Origin: an uncultured Pseudomonadales bacterium
GTDB lineage: Bacteria; Pseudomonadota; Gammaproteobacteria; Pseudomonadales; Azotimanducaceae
Length of the DNA stretch: 64,000 nucleotides
Assembly: GCA_958296025.1 (NCBI GenBank)
Contig: OY282430.1
Coordinates: 2,790,001 to 2,854,000, forward strand
Direction: 5' to 3'
Positions 7,810-16,558 of the stretch are shown piece by piece. The position numbers and the translations under genes were made by a program. The notes beneath the pieces were generated by a model. It was given only the letters and a program-made list of their open reading frames with translations. It made no database searches and was not told the origin of the DNA. Position 1 is the stretch's first letter. Each line of letters opens with the position of its first letter.

Positions 7810-8934
7810 CTAGGGAAAGCGTTGCTTGTTGCGGATTAGGTTGGCGTACTGCTGAAACAGGTAGGGCCGTTGCGCCTCGGGGCAGGCCGAGACGTGCGTA
7901 GCGAAGGCGGCCTCGACCTTGGCGTCCTCGGCGTCCTCGGCGGGCAACTCCGGCAGGCTCAGTAGCCGGGCCGCCGCCACATGGGTGGGAAAGACCCTGA
8001 GGCCGGCGACGATTTCCCGGTCGATGGCCTCGGCCAACGCTTCCGGTGCGTCAAAGGGGCCGGCTAGAGGTGCCCCAAAGTGCAAATGCACCCGGCCCTT
8101 GAAGCCCAACATGCCCTCGACGATGCTGATCAAATCCTCCCCTTCCGGCTTGTCGTACTTGCCTTCGGCCTCGCGGATGAACAGCTCCCGGGCTTTGCGC
8201 GGGGCGCAGGGGTCCAACTCGTAGGTGATGGCCACAGGCACGACCTTGATGCGGGCGCAGAGATCGCCCAAGTCCGTCATCTCATCGCGCCAAGCCAAGG
8301 CCAGCATCTTGATGAGCGCCGGGTCGGTACGATCCAGGCCGTCCTTGGCGCGGCCCTCCCGCTGCGCGATCCAAACCGATTCGGACGCCTCAAGAGAGGT
8401 GCGTATGAACGCGGATGTGCGTTGCAGGGACTGGTAGATTGCCTTGGCGCCAGTGACGCTGCGCTCGATCACGAAACTCTTGTTCAGCCGCATCAGGTCC
8501 GCCGCCCAGGCCTTGCCGAGCAAGTTGTCGCCGACGGCGATGCGCGAGGTGGCGTGCCCGGCACGGTGCATGGCGAAGTTGACCAAGCCGGTATCCATGA
8601 TGATGTCCCGGTGGGTGGAGATGAACAAATAGGGCTGGCCCAGGGCCAAGTGGTCCAAGCCGCTGGCGCGGAACTCGAGAATGGTCTTCTCGATCAGGTT
8701 CTCCATATAATCGGCAAGGTGGGTTTGCAGCTCCGCGACGGTTCGCAACCGGCGGGCTTGGCGGCGCACCAGCCGGGCGGTCAGCAAGCGACCAAGGGGC
8801 GGCAAGGCGCGGCTGGCCCGGGGAAAAAGAAAGGGGGCGACGACTCGCCGCAAATCCGCGTCCTGCGCCAACCGCGCCAGAACCGCCGGCACTTCATCGT
8901 CGCTGTAGGGGCGGATCGCTTCAAACTCCTCCAT
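7810..8934 (-). CDS. Glycerol-3-phosphate/1-acylglycerol-3-phosphate acyltransferase-like protein
   Basis: 374 residues from ATG 8934 (MEEFEAIRPY); an ATG at 8979 would add 15 residues. The acyltransferase signature is STHRDIIMDTGLVNF (H-x4-D motif), followed by WIAQREGRAKDGLDRT, which corresponds to the substrate-binding GxR/PEGxR block of PlsB-like enzymes. It probably acylates a glycerophosphate or related alcohol in membrane lipid synthesis; the exact substrate is not clear. The gene is followed by 78 non-coding bases and then the ABC permease on the same strand. Confidence 0.78.
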   Translation of the reverse strand: MEEFEAIRPYSDDEVPAVLARLAQDADLRRVVAPFLFPRASRALPPLGRLLTARLVRRQARRLRTVAELQTHLADYMENLIEKTILEFRASGLDHLALGQPYLFISTHRDIIMDTGLVNFAMHRAGHATSRIAVGDNLLGKAWAADLMRLNKSFVIERSVTGAKAIYQSLQRTSAFIRTSLEASESVWIAQREGRAKDGLDRTDPALIKMLALAWRDEMTDLGDLCARIKVVPVAITYELDPCAPRKARELFIREAEGKYDKPEGEDLISIVEGMLGFKGRVHLHFGAPLAGPFDAPEALAEAIDREIVAGLRVFPTHVAAARLLSLPELPAEDAEDAKVEAAFATHVSACPEAQRPYLFQQYANLIRNKQRFP

Positions 8935-9000
8935 GACCGGAATGTTACCGATAATCGGGCGCACGGACACGACCAACATCCTGCCCCTAGTCCCCTAATA

Positions 9001-9107
9001 AGGATTGAGTGGGTGGAGTTGAGGGTGTTTGTTGGCGGTTTGGTCTGGGAGATGGGTCTGGGGGAGTGTGGAGGCCGGGTTTTGGCGTTTGTTGGGGGGG
9101 TGTGCCG
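9001..9107 (-). terminator. Probable Rho-utilisation (rut) region after the DUF2333 gene
   Basis: The first 100 bases (9001-9100) contain only six C on the plus strand in otherwise GC-rich DNA; the transcript of the minus-strand DUF2333 gene would therefore be very C-rich and G-poor just after its stop codon at 9126. Such a C-over-G bubble is the hallmark of a Rho-dependent terminator. No hairpin with a U-run is visible. The plus strand has at least six GGG runs and could form a G-quadruplex. Confidence 0.5.
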
Positions 9108-9125
9108 CGGCGATAGCCTTCCCGC

Positions 9126-10214
9126 CTACCCCTGCACCAACAAAGCCCGCAGGTCAGTAATTGCGGCATTGGCCCGGGAGATGTGCGACGCCATCACCAG
9201 TGAGTGGTTGGCGACCAGTCCCAAGCCGCTGCCATTTAAGACCACCGGGCTCCATAGAGTGTCCTGCGTCGGTTCGAGTTCGCGGATGATTTGCTGCACG
9301 CTGACGCGGGCGTTCTTGTTGTCCAGCACGTCACCGAAGTCCTGCTCCACGGCGCGGAGCAGGTGCAGGAGCGCCCAGGTTTGGCCTCTGGCTTCGTAGA
9401 ACAGGTCGTCGATTTTCAGCCAAGGCGTCTTGAAGTCTTGGTTGCGGGGGGCGTCGGTGGACTGGACGGCGGCGGCGTCACCGGCTAAGTCCACGTTCAA
9501 CTGGCGCTTGCCAACACTGGCGGAGAGGCGCTGGGAGAGGCTGCCGAGGCGCGTTTCCACGCCTTGCAACCATTGCTGCAGGTTGTCGGCGCGGGCGTAG
9601 AACTGGGCGTCGGGGCGGGTGGCGTCGGCCAGCCGCATCAAGTAGGCGTTGAGGTGGCCGATGCCCTGCCGGTACTCCCCTTCGCTGTCCGGGAAGATCC
9701 AACTGGAGTTGTCGAAGAAGAACAGGCCTTCGGCGCTTTGCAGGTCCGGGTCTTCGGCGGATTGGCTTTGCGAGCGGGCGAAATCGATGCGGTAGGCGCG
9801 GGAGGCGTCGCGGATTTGCGTCAGCACCCCGAACTCCCAGTTGGGGATGTTGTCCATCCACAGAGCCGGCGGCATCAGGTCGTTGGAGAGATAGCCGCCG
9901 CGCTTGTCCAGCAGGCTTTCCGCCAAGCGAACCAAGGTGGCGGTGGTGACGTAACCGATCACCAGTTCGCGCTGCGCCTGCTGGGCATGGCTGGCGGCGT
10001 TGGCCCGCACATCGAAGACCTCCGGCTCCTTGTCCCACCACCAGCCCAGGAAGATGCAGCCGAGCAGATAGGCGGCAATCAGCCCGACCGCCAACCGGCC
10101 GATGGCGCCGCCCGTGCCGGGCAAGCCCAAGGCAGCACCGAGCCTGCGCATCCCGGCACCGAGCCGGGCTTTGACCGCCAAGTTCGGCAGTGCCCGCCAG
10201 AACTTCCACTGCAT
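9126..10214 (-). CDS. DUF2333 family membrane protein
   Basis: 362 residues from ATG 10214, preceded by GAGG nine bases upstream; the frame stays open to 10388 but the extra N-terminal residues look non-coding. One membrane helix (IGRLAVGLIAAYLLGCIFLG) is followed by a large probably periplasmic domain with WWWDKEPEVFDV, GGYLSNDLMPPALWMDN and YEARGQTWALLHLL blocks, matching the DUF2333 family of Gammaproteobacteria. Function unknown. The gene is downstream of a TPR lipoprotein gene on the same strand and is followed by a C-rich transcript region likely to terminate transcription. Confidence 0.83.
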   Translation of the reverse strand: MQWKFWRALPNLAVKARLGAGMRRLGAALGLPGTGGAIGRLAVGLIAAYLLGCIFLGWWWDKEPEVFDVRANAASHAQQAQRELVIGYVTTATLVRLAESLLDKRGGYLSNDLMPPALWMDNIPNWEFGVLTQIRDASRAYRIDFARSQSQSAEDPDLQSAEGLFFFDNSSWIFPDSEGEYRQGIGHLNAYLMRLADATRPDAQFYARADNLQQWLQGVETRLGSLSQRLSASVGKRQLNVDLAGDAAAVQSTDAPRNQDFKTPWLKIDDLFYEARGQTWALLHLLRAVEQDFGDVLDNKNARVSVQQIIRELEPTQDTLWSPVVLNGSGLGLVANHSLVMASHISRANAAITDLRALLVQG

Positions 10215-10391
10215 GCGATTAAACCTCGTTAGCGCAACCCACGCCAAACCCGTCGAACCTATCCACTTCGACCGATTTGGCGCCCACTTCGGTCCGAACA
10301 ACCCCCTTGCGCGACGGCAAAGCCTCAAGAGCGCAGGGCGAACCTGCATGGCGGAATAGCGCCCTGGGGCCTCCAACCGCATCCGCAACGG

Positions 10392-11120
10392 TCATCCGGT
10401 TGCGGAGAAACATATCAGCTCCACCGTTGGCGGCGAGGCAACCGTCAGGGCGGCCCGCACCCGAACGCCGCCGGCGCCGCGATTGAGTTGTTGATAGACC
10501 CAACGGCCCTCAGCATCGGAGCGGGCGTTGATGGCCACCCGACAGCCGGGCCGGCCGGCCCGGCTGCCCAATTGCAGCAGCCTCCGCTGCACCGCTTCCG
10601 TGCGCCGTTGCAATTGGCCGCCATCCAGCCGCACCTTTTCCCGCTGGGCGCTTTCCAGCAGCGCCACCTGCTGCGCGGTCGGCGCAATGGCCGGGTGCGC
10701 TGGATCGACTTGGCGCGCCCGCGCCAGCAGGGAGCGCGCCCGTGCATAGCTCTGCTGTTCAGCGGCGGTGAGGGCAAGCTTCACGTAGCGCTCCACGATC
10801 TTCTCGAACCCCCGTCTTGCGCCTTCGTGGTCCGGCGCCAAGGCCAGCACCCGTCGATAGAGGCTGTAGGCACTGCCCTCCTCAGGCGTCATCAGCCGAT
10901 TCTCGCTGATGGCTTGATCCGCCGCCGCCAACAGGTCGGCGATGGCCTCCGACGCCACCTGGGAGGGTTTTGCCGGTTCCGGCCGGGTTTCCACCGGCAG
11001 CACCTCCGGCACCGGGCCGATCGTTTGGCAACCATGGAGGAGCGCGGCCAGCACGAGCGCAGCGCCCATTCGCCACAAGCGCGCGTTCGGCGCACCGCCG
11101 AGGAGACCTAGTGAACGCAC
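10392..11120 (-). CDS. TPR-like lipoprotein
   Basis: 242 residues from GTG 11120, chosen because GGAAGG lies 7 bases upstream and because it keeps the basic residues before the signal peptide. The signal segment MGAALVLAALLHGC ends in a lipobox (LHGC), giving a lipid-anchored periplasmic or outer-membrane protein. Residues about 75-190 are alpha-helical and repeat-like (YSLYRRVLALAPDHEGARRG, YARARSLLARARQVDPAHPA), as in tetratricopeptide proteins. An ATG at 11069 is an alternative start but leaves a short signal. No more precise family is recognised. It lies upstream of the DUF2333 gene on the same strand. Confidence 0.7.
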   Translation of the reverse strand: MRSLGLLGGAPNARLWRMGAALVLAALLHGCQTIGPVPEVLPVETRPEPAKPSQVASEAIADLLAAADQAISENRLMTPEEGSAYSLYRRVLALAPDHEGARRGFEKIVERYVKLALTAAEQQSYARARSLLARARQVDPAHPAIAPTAQQVALLESAQREKVRLDGGQLQRRTEAVQRRLLQLGSRAGRPGCRVAINARSDAEGRWVYQQLNRGAGGVRVRAALTVASPPTVELICFSATG

Positions 11121-11486
11121 GGTCAAGCCTTCCAGAGAGGCGTCCGCCTCAGTCCGACGAGTGGGCGTGTTGCGGTTGCGAACTTGGCGCATTGGTTCAG
11201 CGTCCCAGCGGATGGCGACGGACGACCGGGGCACCATCGCCAAATGGGCTTGCTATCTTGCCAGAAACCAAGGCCACCTGCCCGTCCACTTCCGTGCCCG
11301 CCGATGCAAGCCCTTCCTTGGGTGCTTGCGCACCAAGGCGAAGAACCGGCAGGGCCGCAATTTGAGCCGCAAGGAAATCAGTGGAGACCGACGGGTTGAA
11401 ACGAGGCGCGATCGATGGACTTATGGACTTGATTCCAGAACCCATTCCGGCACACCATTCCAGCTCAACCTAGAGGTTCGCCGCCC
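11121..11486. other. Non-coding region between divergent genes
   Basis: 366 bases between the TPR lipoprotein (minus) and dsbD (plus). It should hold both promoters, but no clear -10/-35 pair, operator or hairpin stands out. Its right end borders the uncertain dsbD start. Confidence 0.5.
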
Positions 11487-13679
11487 ATGATCCTCACCGC
11501 CAGCAAATCGAACACGCCAAAAAGGGGGTGTCCCGAACCCCTATTGAAGAGAGGGGCGGGATGGAACCAGGCATTCGTCAGCCCGCCCAGGCGGTTGGCG
11601 AAGATCCGAGCTTGGCGGCAACCAAGCCGTCTTTTGCGCACTCGGCTGCGGCGGCTGGCCGGCGTCCTTGCCCTCGGCTTGGGGGCGTCGGCCAGCGCCT
11701 TTGCCTTGGGCGCCCTGGACGAGGCGCCTAAATTTCTGCCGGTGGACGAGGCATTTGCCTTGAGCACGGAGATGGGCGAAGACGGTGCCCTGCTGGCGTA
11801 TTGGGACATGCCGGAGGGCTACTACCTATACCGGCACCGCTTTGACTTCACTCTGCGGGAAGGCGACGTCGCCACCTTGGGGCCGCCGGAAATTCCCCCC
11901 GGCAAGCCCAAGGTCGATCAGTTCTTCGGTGCGGTGGAGGTCCATTACCGCCGGGTGGAGATCCGGGTGCCGATCATCCACGCCGAGGGATTGATCGAGA
12001 TCGGCATCTCCTATCAGGGTTGCGCCGAAGCCGGCCTGTGTTATCCACCGGAAACCCGTTGGGTGATCCTCAACGCCCCCACTTCCGCGCCCGATGCGAC
12101 CTCCGCCGAGGGCCCAGATTCCGCGGCGACCGCCGCCGGGGCTTCAGATCCGGCTTCGGCCTCCCCTGTGGCCGACGGTTCAGTCGGTCCCCCGGCCGCA
12201 TCCGCCACCGCCTCCGCGGCCTTCCCCGCCGCCGGCGCGGCGGCGGCGTCCTCGCCAACCACCACCCTACCGCCACCCAGCACGGAAGAGCGGCGGCTTG
12301 CCTCGGTGTTGGCGGAGCAGGGCTGGCTGTTGGCCGCCGCCCTGTTTTTTCTTGGCGGCATCGGCCTTGCCTTCACCCCCTGCGTGTTGCCGATGGTGCC
12401 CATCCTTTCCAGCATCATCGTTGGCGAGGGTGAGAACCTGACCCGCTGGCGGGCCTTCGGCCTTTCCCTTGCCTATGTGTTAGGGATGGCGTTCACCTAC
12501 GCCGCCATCGGCACTCTGATGGGGCTGTTCGGGGCCAGCCTCAATTTGCAGGCGGCCCTGCAGGCGCCGCCAGTGCTCATCGCCTTCGCCGTTGTCTTCG
12601 CCCTGCTGTCCCTGTCCATGTTCGGATTTTATGAATTGCGGCTGCCGCAGCGTTGGCAAAACGGGCTGGACGCCTTCGGGCGAGGCCTAGGCGGCGGCAA
12701 GCACCTCAGCGTGGCGGTGATGGGGGCGTTGTCCGCCCTGGTGGTGTCGCCCTGCGTCTCCGCGCCCCTGGCCGGCGCCTTGATCTACATCAGCACCACC
12801 AACGACGCAGTGCTCGGCGGCGGCGCCCTGTTGGCCTTGGGGCTGGGCATGGGCGTGCCGCTGCTCGTCATCGGCGCCAGCGGCGGGCATCTGCTGCCTC
12901 GGGCCGGGGCTTGGATGAATGCCGTAAAGGCCCTGTTCGGCGTCCTGCTGCTGGCCGTGGCCGTCTGGCTGCTGGAGCGGGTGCTGCCGCCGCCAGTCAC
13001 CTTGGCGCTCTGGGCGGCGTTGTTGATCGGCTGCGCCGCCTTTCTCGGTGGGCTGGACATGGCGCCCAAGGCGGGCTGGGGCCGGTTGTGGAAGGCCTTG
13101 GGTTTCGTCGCCGCGGTCTATGGCGTGCTGCTGTTGGTCGGGGCCGCCAGCGGGGCCGGCGACCCCTTGCGACCGCTACGCAATATCACCGGTGCCGGCG
13201 GTCAAGGCGGTGAGGCGGCCACTGCGTGGCGGGCGGTGCGCAACTTGGAGCAGGTTGCAGCGGAGGTGGGCGAGGCCAGCAGCGCCGGGCGCATGGCGGT
13301 GCTGGACCTCTACGCCGATTGGTGCATCTCCTGCAAGATCATGGAACGCTCCGTCTTTCCCGACCCGAAGGTGGCCGAACGCCTCAGCCAATTCCATCTG
13401 CTGCGGGCCGACGTCACCGCCAACAACGCCGAGGACAAGGCGCTGCTCAACGCCTTCAACCTGTTCGGGCCGCCCGGCTTGGTGTTCTTCGGCCGCGACG
13501 GGACGGAAATGACCGGACTGCGGGTGCAAGGGGAAATCGACGCCGATGCTTTGGCCGATCATCTTGATGCGGTGCTCCTTGGCCAACAGAATCCAGCGGT
13601 GGCGGGTTTCCTTAACCGCGAGCCGGAAACGAAGGCTCAAGCAGGCCCTGCCGCCAATGCCAAAAGACCTTCGGCTTGA
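11487..13679 (+). CDS. dsbD: Thiol:disulfide interchange protein DsbD
   Basis: Inner-membrane electron carrier that passes reducing power from cytoplasmic thioredoxin to periplasmic DsbC, DsbG and cytochrome c maturation proteins. All three domains are visible in 730 residues: periplasmic alpha domain with the cysteine pair in CAEAGLCYPP; a membrane domain of eight helices with FTPCVLPMVPI and SPCVSAPL; and a C-terminal thioredoxin domain with CISC in DWCISCKIME. Between alpha and membrane domains is a long Ala/Pro/Ser linker. The N-terminus before the signal region (RLAGVLALGLGASASAFA) is unusually long, so the real start may be downstream, but no better ATG exists. Confidence 0.93.
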   Translation: MILTASKSNTPKRGCPEPLLKRGAGWNQAFVSPPRRLAKIRAWRQPSRLLRTRLRRLAGVLALGLGASASAFALGALDEAPKFLPVDEAFALSTEMGEDGALLAYWDMPEGYYLYRHRFDFTLREGDVATLGPPEIPPGKPKVDQFFGAVEVHYRRVEIRVPIIHAEGLIEIGISYQGCAEAGLCYPPETRWVILNAPTSAPDATSAEGPDSAATAAGASDPASASPVADGSVGPPAASATASAAFPAAGAAAASSPTTTLPPPSTEERRLASVLAEQGWLLAAALFFLGGIGLAFTPCVLPMVPILSSIIVGEGENLTRWRAFGLSLAYVLGMAFTYAAIGTLMGLFGASLNLQAALQAPPVLIAFAVVFALLSLSMFGFYELRLPQRWQNGLDAFGRGLGGGKHLSVAVMGALSALVVSPCVSAPLAGALIYISTTNDAVLGGGALLALGLGMGVPLLVIGASGGHLLPRAGAWMNAVKALFGVLLLAVAVWLLERVLPPPVTLALWAALLIGCAAFLGGLDMAPKAGWGRLWKALGFVAAVYGVLLLVGAASGAGDPLRPLRNITGAGGQGGEAATAWRAVRNLEQVAAEVGEASSAGRMAVLDLYADWCISCKIMERSVFPDPKVAERLSQFHLLRADVTANNAEDKALLNAFNLFGPPGLVFFGRDGTEMTGLRVQGEIDADALADHLDAVLLGQQNPAVAGFLNREPETKAQAGPAANAKRPSA

Positions 13680-13798
13680 GGCGGCACTATTTCCAAAAAT
13701 CGGCTAACTTCTCCGAACGGGAAGTGATTTAGCCCATAACTGGACAAATTCAATTCATTTTTCCACAATGTTCATCCTATCTCAATCCGGTGTTTGTG

Positions 13799-14236
13799 AT
13801 GGCGAAGTTTTTGGTTCTGCACGGCCCTAACTTGAATCTGCTCGGCAGCCGGGAGCCGGAGATATACGGCCGTGACACCCTGGATGACATCAACGGCGCA
13901 CTCGCTGCCCTAGCCGCCTCCCGCGGGCACGAAGTCGAGTGCCGGCAATCCAACGCCGAGCATGAACTGATCGAGTGCATTCAGGCCGCAAGGGGTCGAG
14001 CGGCCGCAATCATCATCAATCCCGGCGCCTTCACCCACACCAGCATCGCCCTGCGCGACGCCTTGCTCAGTGTGGAAATCCCCTTCATCGAAGTGCATTT
14101 GTCCAACGTGCATGGACGAGAGGAGTTCCGCCGCTTCTCCTACCTTTCGGACATCGCCCGAGGCGTCGTCACCGGCCTCGGCACCCAAGGCTACCGCTTC
14201 GCCTTGACCGCGGCCATGGACAGCGCTGAGGGCTAG
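13799..14236 (+). CDS. aroQ: 3-dehydroquinate dehydratase, type II
   Basis: Shikimate pathway enzyme that dehydrates 3-dehydroquinate to 3-dehydroshikimate. The 145-residue protein carries the type II signatures [33 protein letters not shown] and [14 protein letters not shown] with the catalytic Tyr and His. ATG 13799 ([11 protein letters not shown]) matches family starts; an in-frame GTG at 13790 would add three residues. It is followed 25 bases later by accB, an arrangement common in Gammaproteobacteria. Confidence 0.95.
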   Translation: MAKFLVLHGPNLNLLGSREPEIYGRDTLDDINGALAALAASRGHEVECRQSNAEHELIECIQAARGRAAAIIINPGAFTHTSIALRDALLSVEIPFIEVHLSNVHGREEFRRFSYLSDIARGVVTGLGTQGYRFALTAAMDSAEG

Positions 14237-14261
14237 GCCCTAACACGGACGGACGCGGGCG

Positions 14262-14702
14262 ATGGATTTACGCAAGGTCAAAAAGCTCATTGAGCTGGTC
14301 GAGGAGTCCGGCATCGCCGAGCTGGAGGTCAAGAGCGGCGACGAGGCCATCCGCATCGTTCGTTCCAACGGGCCGTTCAAGCCCGCCGCGGCAGCGCTGA
14401 CGGAGGCGTCGGCAAAGACGGCGCCGGCCGCTGAGTTGCAGCCCCGCCCGGCCCGCATCACCCTGAAGGCGCCCATGGCCGGCACGGTTTACGCCGCCCC
14501 CTCCCCCGGCACGGCGCCCTTCGTGCATCTCGGCTCGGAGGTGACCGCCGGCGCCATCCTCTGCATTATCGAGAGCATGAAGATGATGAACGAAATTCCC
14601 GCCCAAGCCGCCGGCCGGGTGGTGGAAATCCTGACCCGGGACGGCGAACCCGTCACTGACGGCCAGCCCCTGTTCCGCATCGAACCGACCGCAGCGGCCT
14701 GA
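14262..14702 (+). CDS. accB: Biotin carboxyl carrier protein of acetyl-CoA carboxylase
   Basis: Carries the biotin of acetyl-CoA carboxylase, the first step of fatty acid synthesis. It has the N-terminal MDLRKVKKLIELVEESGIAE helix, an Ala/Pro linker and the biotinyl domain with the modified lysine in ESMKMMNEI. The 146-residue length is normal. accC, which usually follows directly, is absent: instead there is a 54-bp duplicate of the biotinylation-site coding region and then purH. Confidence 0.95.
   Translation: MDLRKVKKLIELVEESGIAELEVKSGDEAIRIVRSNGPFKPAAAALTEASAKTAPAAELQPRPARITLKAPMAGTVYAAPSPGTAPFVHLGSEVTAGAILCIIESMKMMNEIPAQAAGRVVEILTRDGEPVTDGQPLFRIEPTAAA
14578..14631 (+). repeat. 54-bp direct repeat, copy 1 (inside accB)
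   Basis: Encodes the biotinylation-site region of AccB (MKMMNEIPAQAAGRVVEI). It is repeated 147 bases downstream at 14725-14778 with four mismatches. Confidence 0.85.
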
Positions 14703-14724
14703 AACGTGGGCCAAGTCAAGCGCC

Positions 14725-14778
14725 TGAAGGTGATGACCGAAATCCCCGCCCAAGCCGCCGACCGGGTGGTGGAAATCC
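14725..14778 (+). repeat. 54-bp direct repeat, copy 2 (downstream of accB)
   Basis: Four mismatches over 54 bases to 14578-14631. It encodes KVMTEIPAQAADRVVEIP in a short frame open from about 14706 to 14915. The biotin-accepting MKM context is altered to KVM, so the copy would not be a working biotin site. It looks like a leftover of a local duplication or rearrangement. Confidence 0.8.
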
Positions 14779-14887
14779 CAATGCCAATTAATGCGCCCTT
14801 TTCGCGTCAGGCCAACCGCAACCGCATGAAGAAGTGGGCCAAACGCAGTGACATGAAGAAGATCGGAGAGCGGGGCGCACGGCCTAG

Positions 14888-16546
14888 ATGCAACACAATG
14901 GCGACAGCCGCATGAGCAAGCCGGAACGTGCCCCATCAAGCGTTTCCGAGAAGGCTAGACCGGTCCAGCCGGAACAGGCCCCGCTGAGCGTTTCAGAGAA
15001 GGCCGCCCCGCTCAGACTGGAACGCGCCCTGCTGAGCGTTTCCGACAAGACCGGGCTGGCGGCGTTCGCCGCCGCCCTGCACGGGCTGGGTGTCGAGCTT
15101 CTCTCCACTGGCGGCACGGCCGCCGCCATCGCCGCCGCCGGCCTGCCCGTCAAGCAGGTGGCCGAACACACCGGCTTTGCAGAGATCATGGGCGGACGGG
15201 TCAAGACCCTACATCCGAAGATTCACGGCGGCATCCTAGGGCGCCGCGACGTCGATGGGGAGACGATGGCCGAACAGGGCATTGCGCCCATCGACCTCGT
15301 GGTGGTCAACCTCTATCCCTTTGCCGAAACCGTCGCCCGAACGGATGCCAGCGAGGCCCTCGCCGTCGAAAACATCGACATCGGCGGCCCGGCCATGATT
15401 CGTGCCGCCGCCAAGAACCATGCGCATGTGCTGGTCGTCGTTGACCCGGCGGATTACGAAGAGATTGCAAACGGACTGCAAGCCGGCGCCATCGACCAAG
15501 CCCAACGCCGCCGCTTTGCCGCCAAGGCCTTCCGTCACACGGCCGCCTACGACAGCGCCATCGCCGAATACTTCGGGGTTGGCGATCCCTTCCCGGAACG
15601 CCTGACCGTCGCCTACCGCAAGGTGCAGGCGTTGCGCTACGGGGAGAATCCCCATCAAGCCGCCGCCTTCTACGGCAAGGACAACCCCCCCTCCGGCACC
15701 ATCGCCGCCGCCGCGCAACTGCAGGGCAAGGCCCTGTCCTACAACAACATCGCCGATGCCGATGCGGCGCTGGCGTGCGCCAAGGCCTTCGCCGCCCCAG
15801 CCTGCGTGATCCTCAAGCACACCAACCCCTGCGGCGTCGCCTTGGGCGCGGATCTGCGGCAAGCCTATGATCGGGCCTTCGCCACGGATCCCTCCTCCGC
15901 CTTCGGCGGCGTCATCGCCTGTAACCGCGAACTGGACGAAACGACGTTGCAGGCGGTTTTGACGCGGCAGTTCGCCGAAGTCATCATCGCCCCTACGGTC
16001 ACCGCCTCCGCCTTGGCCGCCGCCAAAGCCAAGCCCAATCTGCGCCTGCTCGGCTGCGGTCCACTGGCCGGCCAGCAAAGAGGCATTGAACTGAAGACCG
16101 TAGGCGGCGGCCTGCTGGCGCAAAGCGCGGATGTGCAGGCGCTCGACGAGCGGGCATTGAGGATCGTGACCGCCCGCCAGCCCAGCGAAGTGGAGATGCG
16201 CGACCTGCTGTTCGCTTGGAAGGTGGTCTGGTTCGTCAAGTCCAACGCCATCGTTTACGCCAAGGGGGAGCGCACCCTGGGGGTCGGCGCCGGACAGATG
16301 AGCCGGGTGGCCAGCGCCCGCATCGCCGCGCTGAAAGCGGCCGACGAGGGCTTGGACCTAGCCGGCTCCGTCATGGCCTCAGACGCCTTTTTTCCGTTCC
16401 GGGACGGCATCGACGCCGCCGCCAAGGTCGGCGTCACCGCGGTGGTGCAGCCGGGTGGGTCGATGCACGACGACGAGGTCATCGCCGCCGCCGACGAACA
16501 GGGTATGGCCATGCTGTTCACCGGCATCCGCCACTTCCGCCACTAA
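14888..16546 (+). CDS. purH: Bifunctional AICAR transformylase/IMP cyclohydrolase
   Basis: Catalyses the last two steps of IMP synthesis. The C-terminal transformylase has the KHTNPCG and [13 protein letters not shown] motifs and the GAGQMSRV block; the N-terminal IMP cyclohydrolase has [12 protein letters not shown] and [19 protein letters not shown]. The protein begins with an odd extension: the 16-residue segment ending in SVSEK/SVSDK occurs three times because of a 48-bp tandem repeat, the third copy being the normal N-terminus. Start 14888 (ATG) or 14912 ([11 protein letters not shown]) are both possible. It is followed 12 bases later by purD. Confidence 0.94.
   Translation: MQHNGDSRMSKPERAPSSVSEKARPVQPEQAPLSVSEKAAPLRLERALLSVSDKTGLAAFAAALHGLGVELLSTGGTAAAIAAAGLPVKQVAEHTGFAEIMGGRVKTLHPKIHGGILGRRDVDGETMAEQGIAPIDLVVVNLYPFAETVARTDASEALAVENIDIGGPAMIRAAAKNHAHVLVVVDPADYEEIANGLQAGAIDQAQRRRFAAKAFRHTAAYDSAIAEYFGVGDPFPERLTVAYRKVQALRYGENPHQAAAFYGKDNPPSGTIAAAAQLQGKALSYNNIADADAALACAKAFAAPACVILKHTNPCGVALGADLRQAYDRAFATDPSSAFGGVIACNRELDETTLQAVLTRQFAEVIIAPTVTASALAAAKAKPNLRLLGCGPLAGQQRGIELKTVGGGLLAQSADVQALDERALRIVTARQPSEVEMRDLLFAWKVVWFVKSNAIVYAKGERTLGVGAGQMSRVASARIAALKAADEGLDLAGSVMASDAFFPFRDGIDAAAKVGVTAVVQPGGSMHDDEVIAAADEQGMAMLFTGIRHFRH
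14922..15065 (+). repeat. 48-bp tandem repeat, three copies, in frame at the purH start
   Basis: Copies at 14922-14969, 14970-15017 and 15018-15065, exactly 48 bases each. They encode [32 protein letters not shown] and [16 protein letters not shown]. The third is the conserved PurH N-terminus, so the first two look like upstream duplications that have diverged but kept the frame. Confidence 0.85.
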
Positions 16547-16558
16547 GGGTCCCCGAGG

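Noticed and set aside
6709-7839. Long plus-strand open frame opposite the ABC permease
   Set aside because: It is antisense to a clear permease, lacks family motifs and is rich in Gln/His/Arg/Gly as expected of shadow frames in GC-rich DNA. The same applies to 5289-6659, 8080-9399, 34674-35906, 41950-43203 and 43210-44319.
14922-15065. Possible CRISPR-like repeat array
   Set aside because: The 48-bp units are directly adjacent without spacers, stay in frame and encode the PurH N-terminus.
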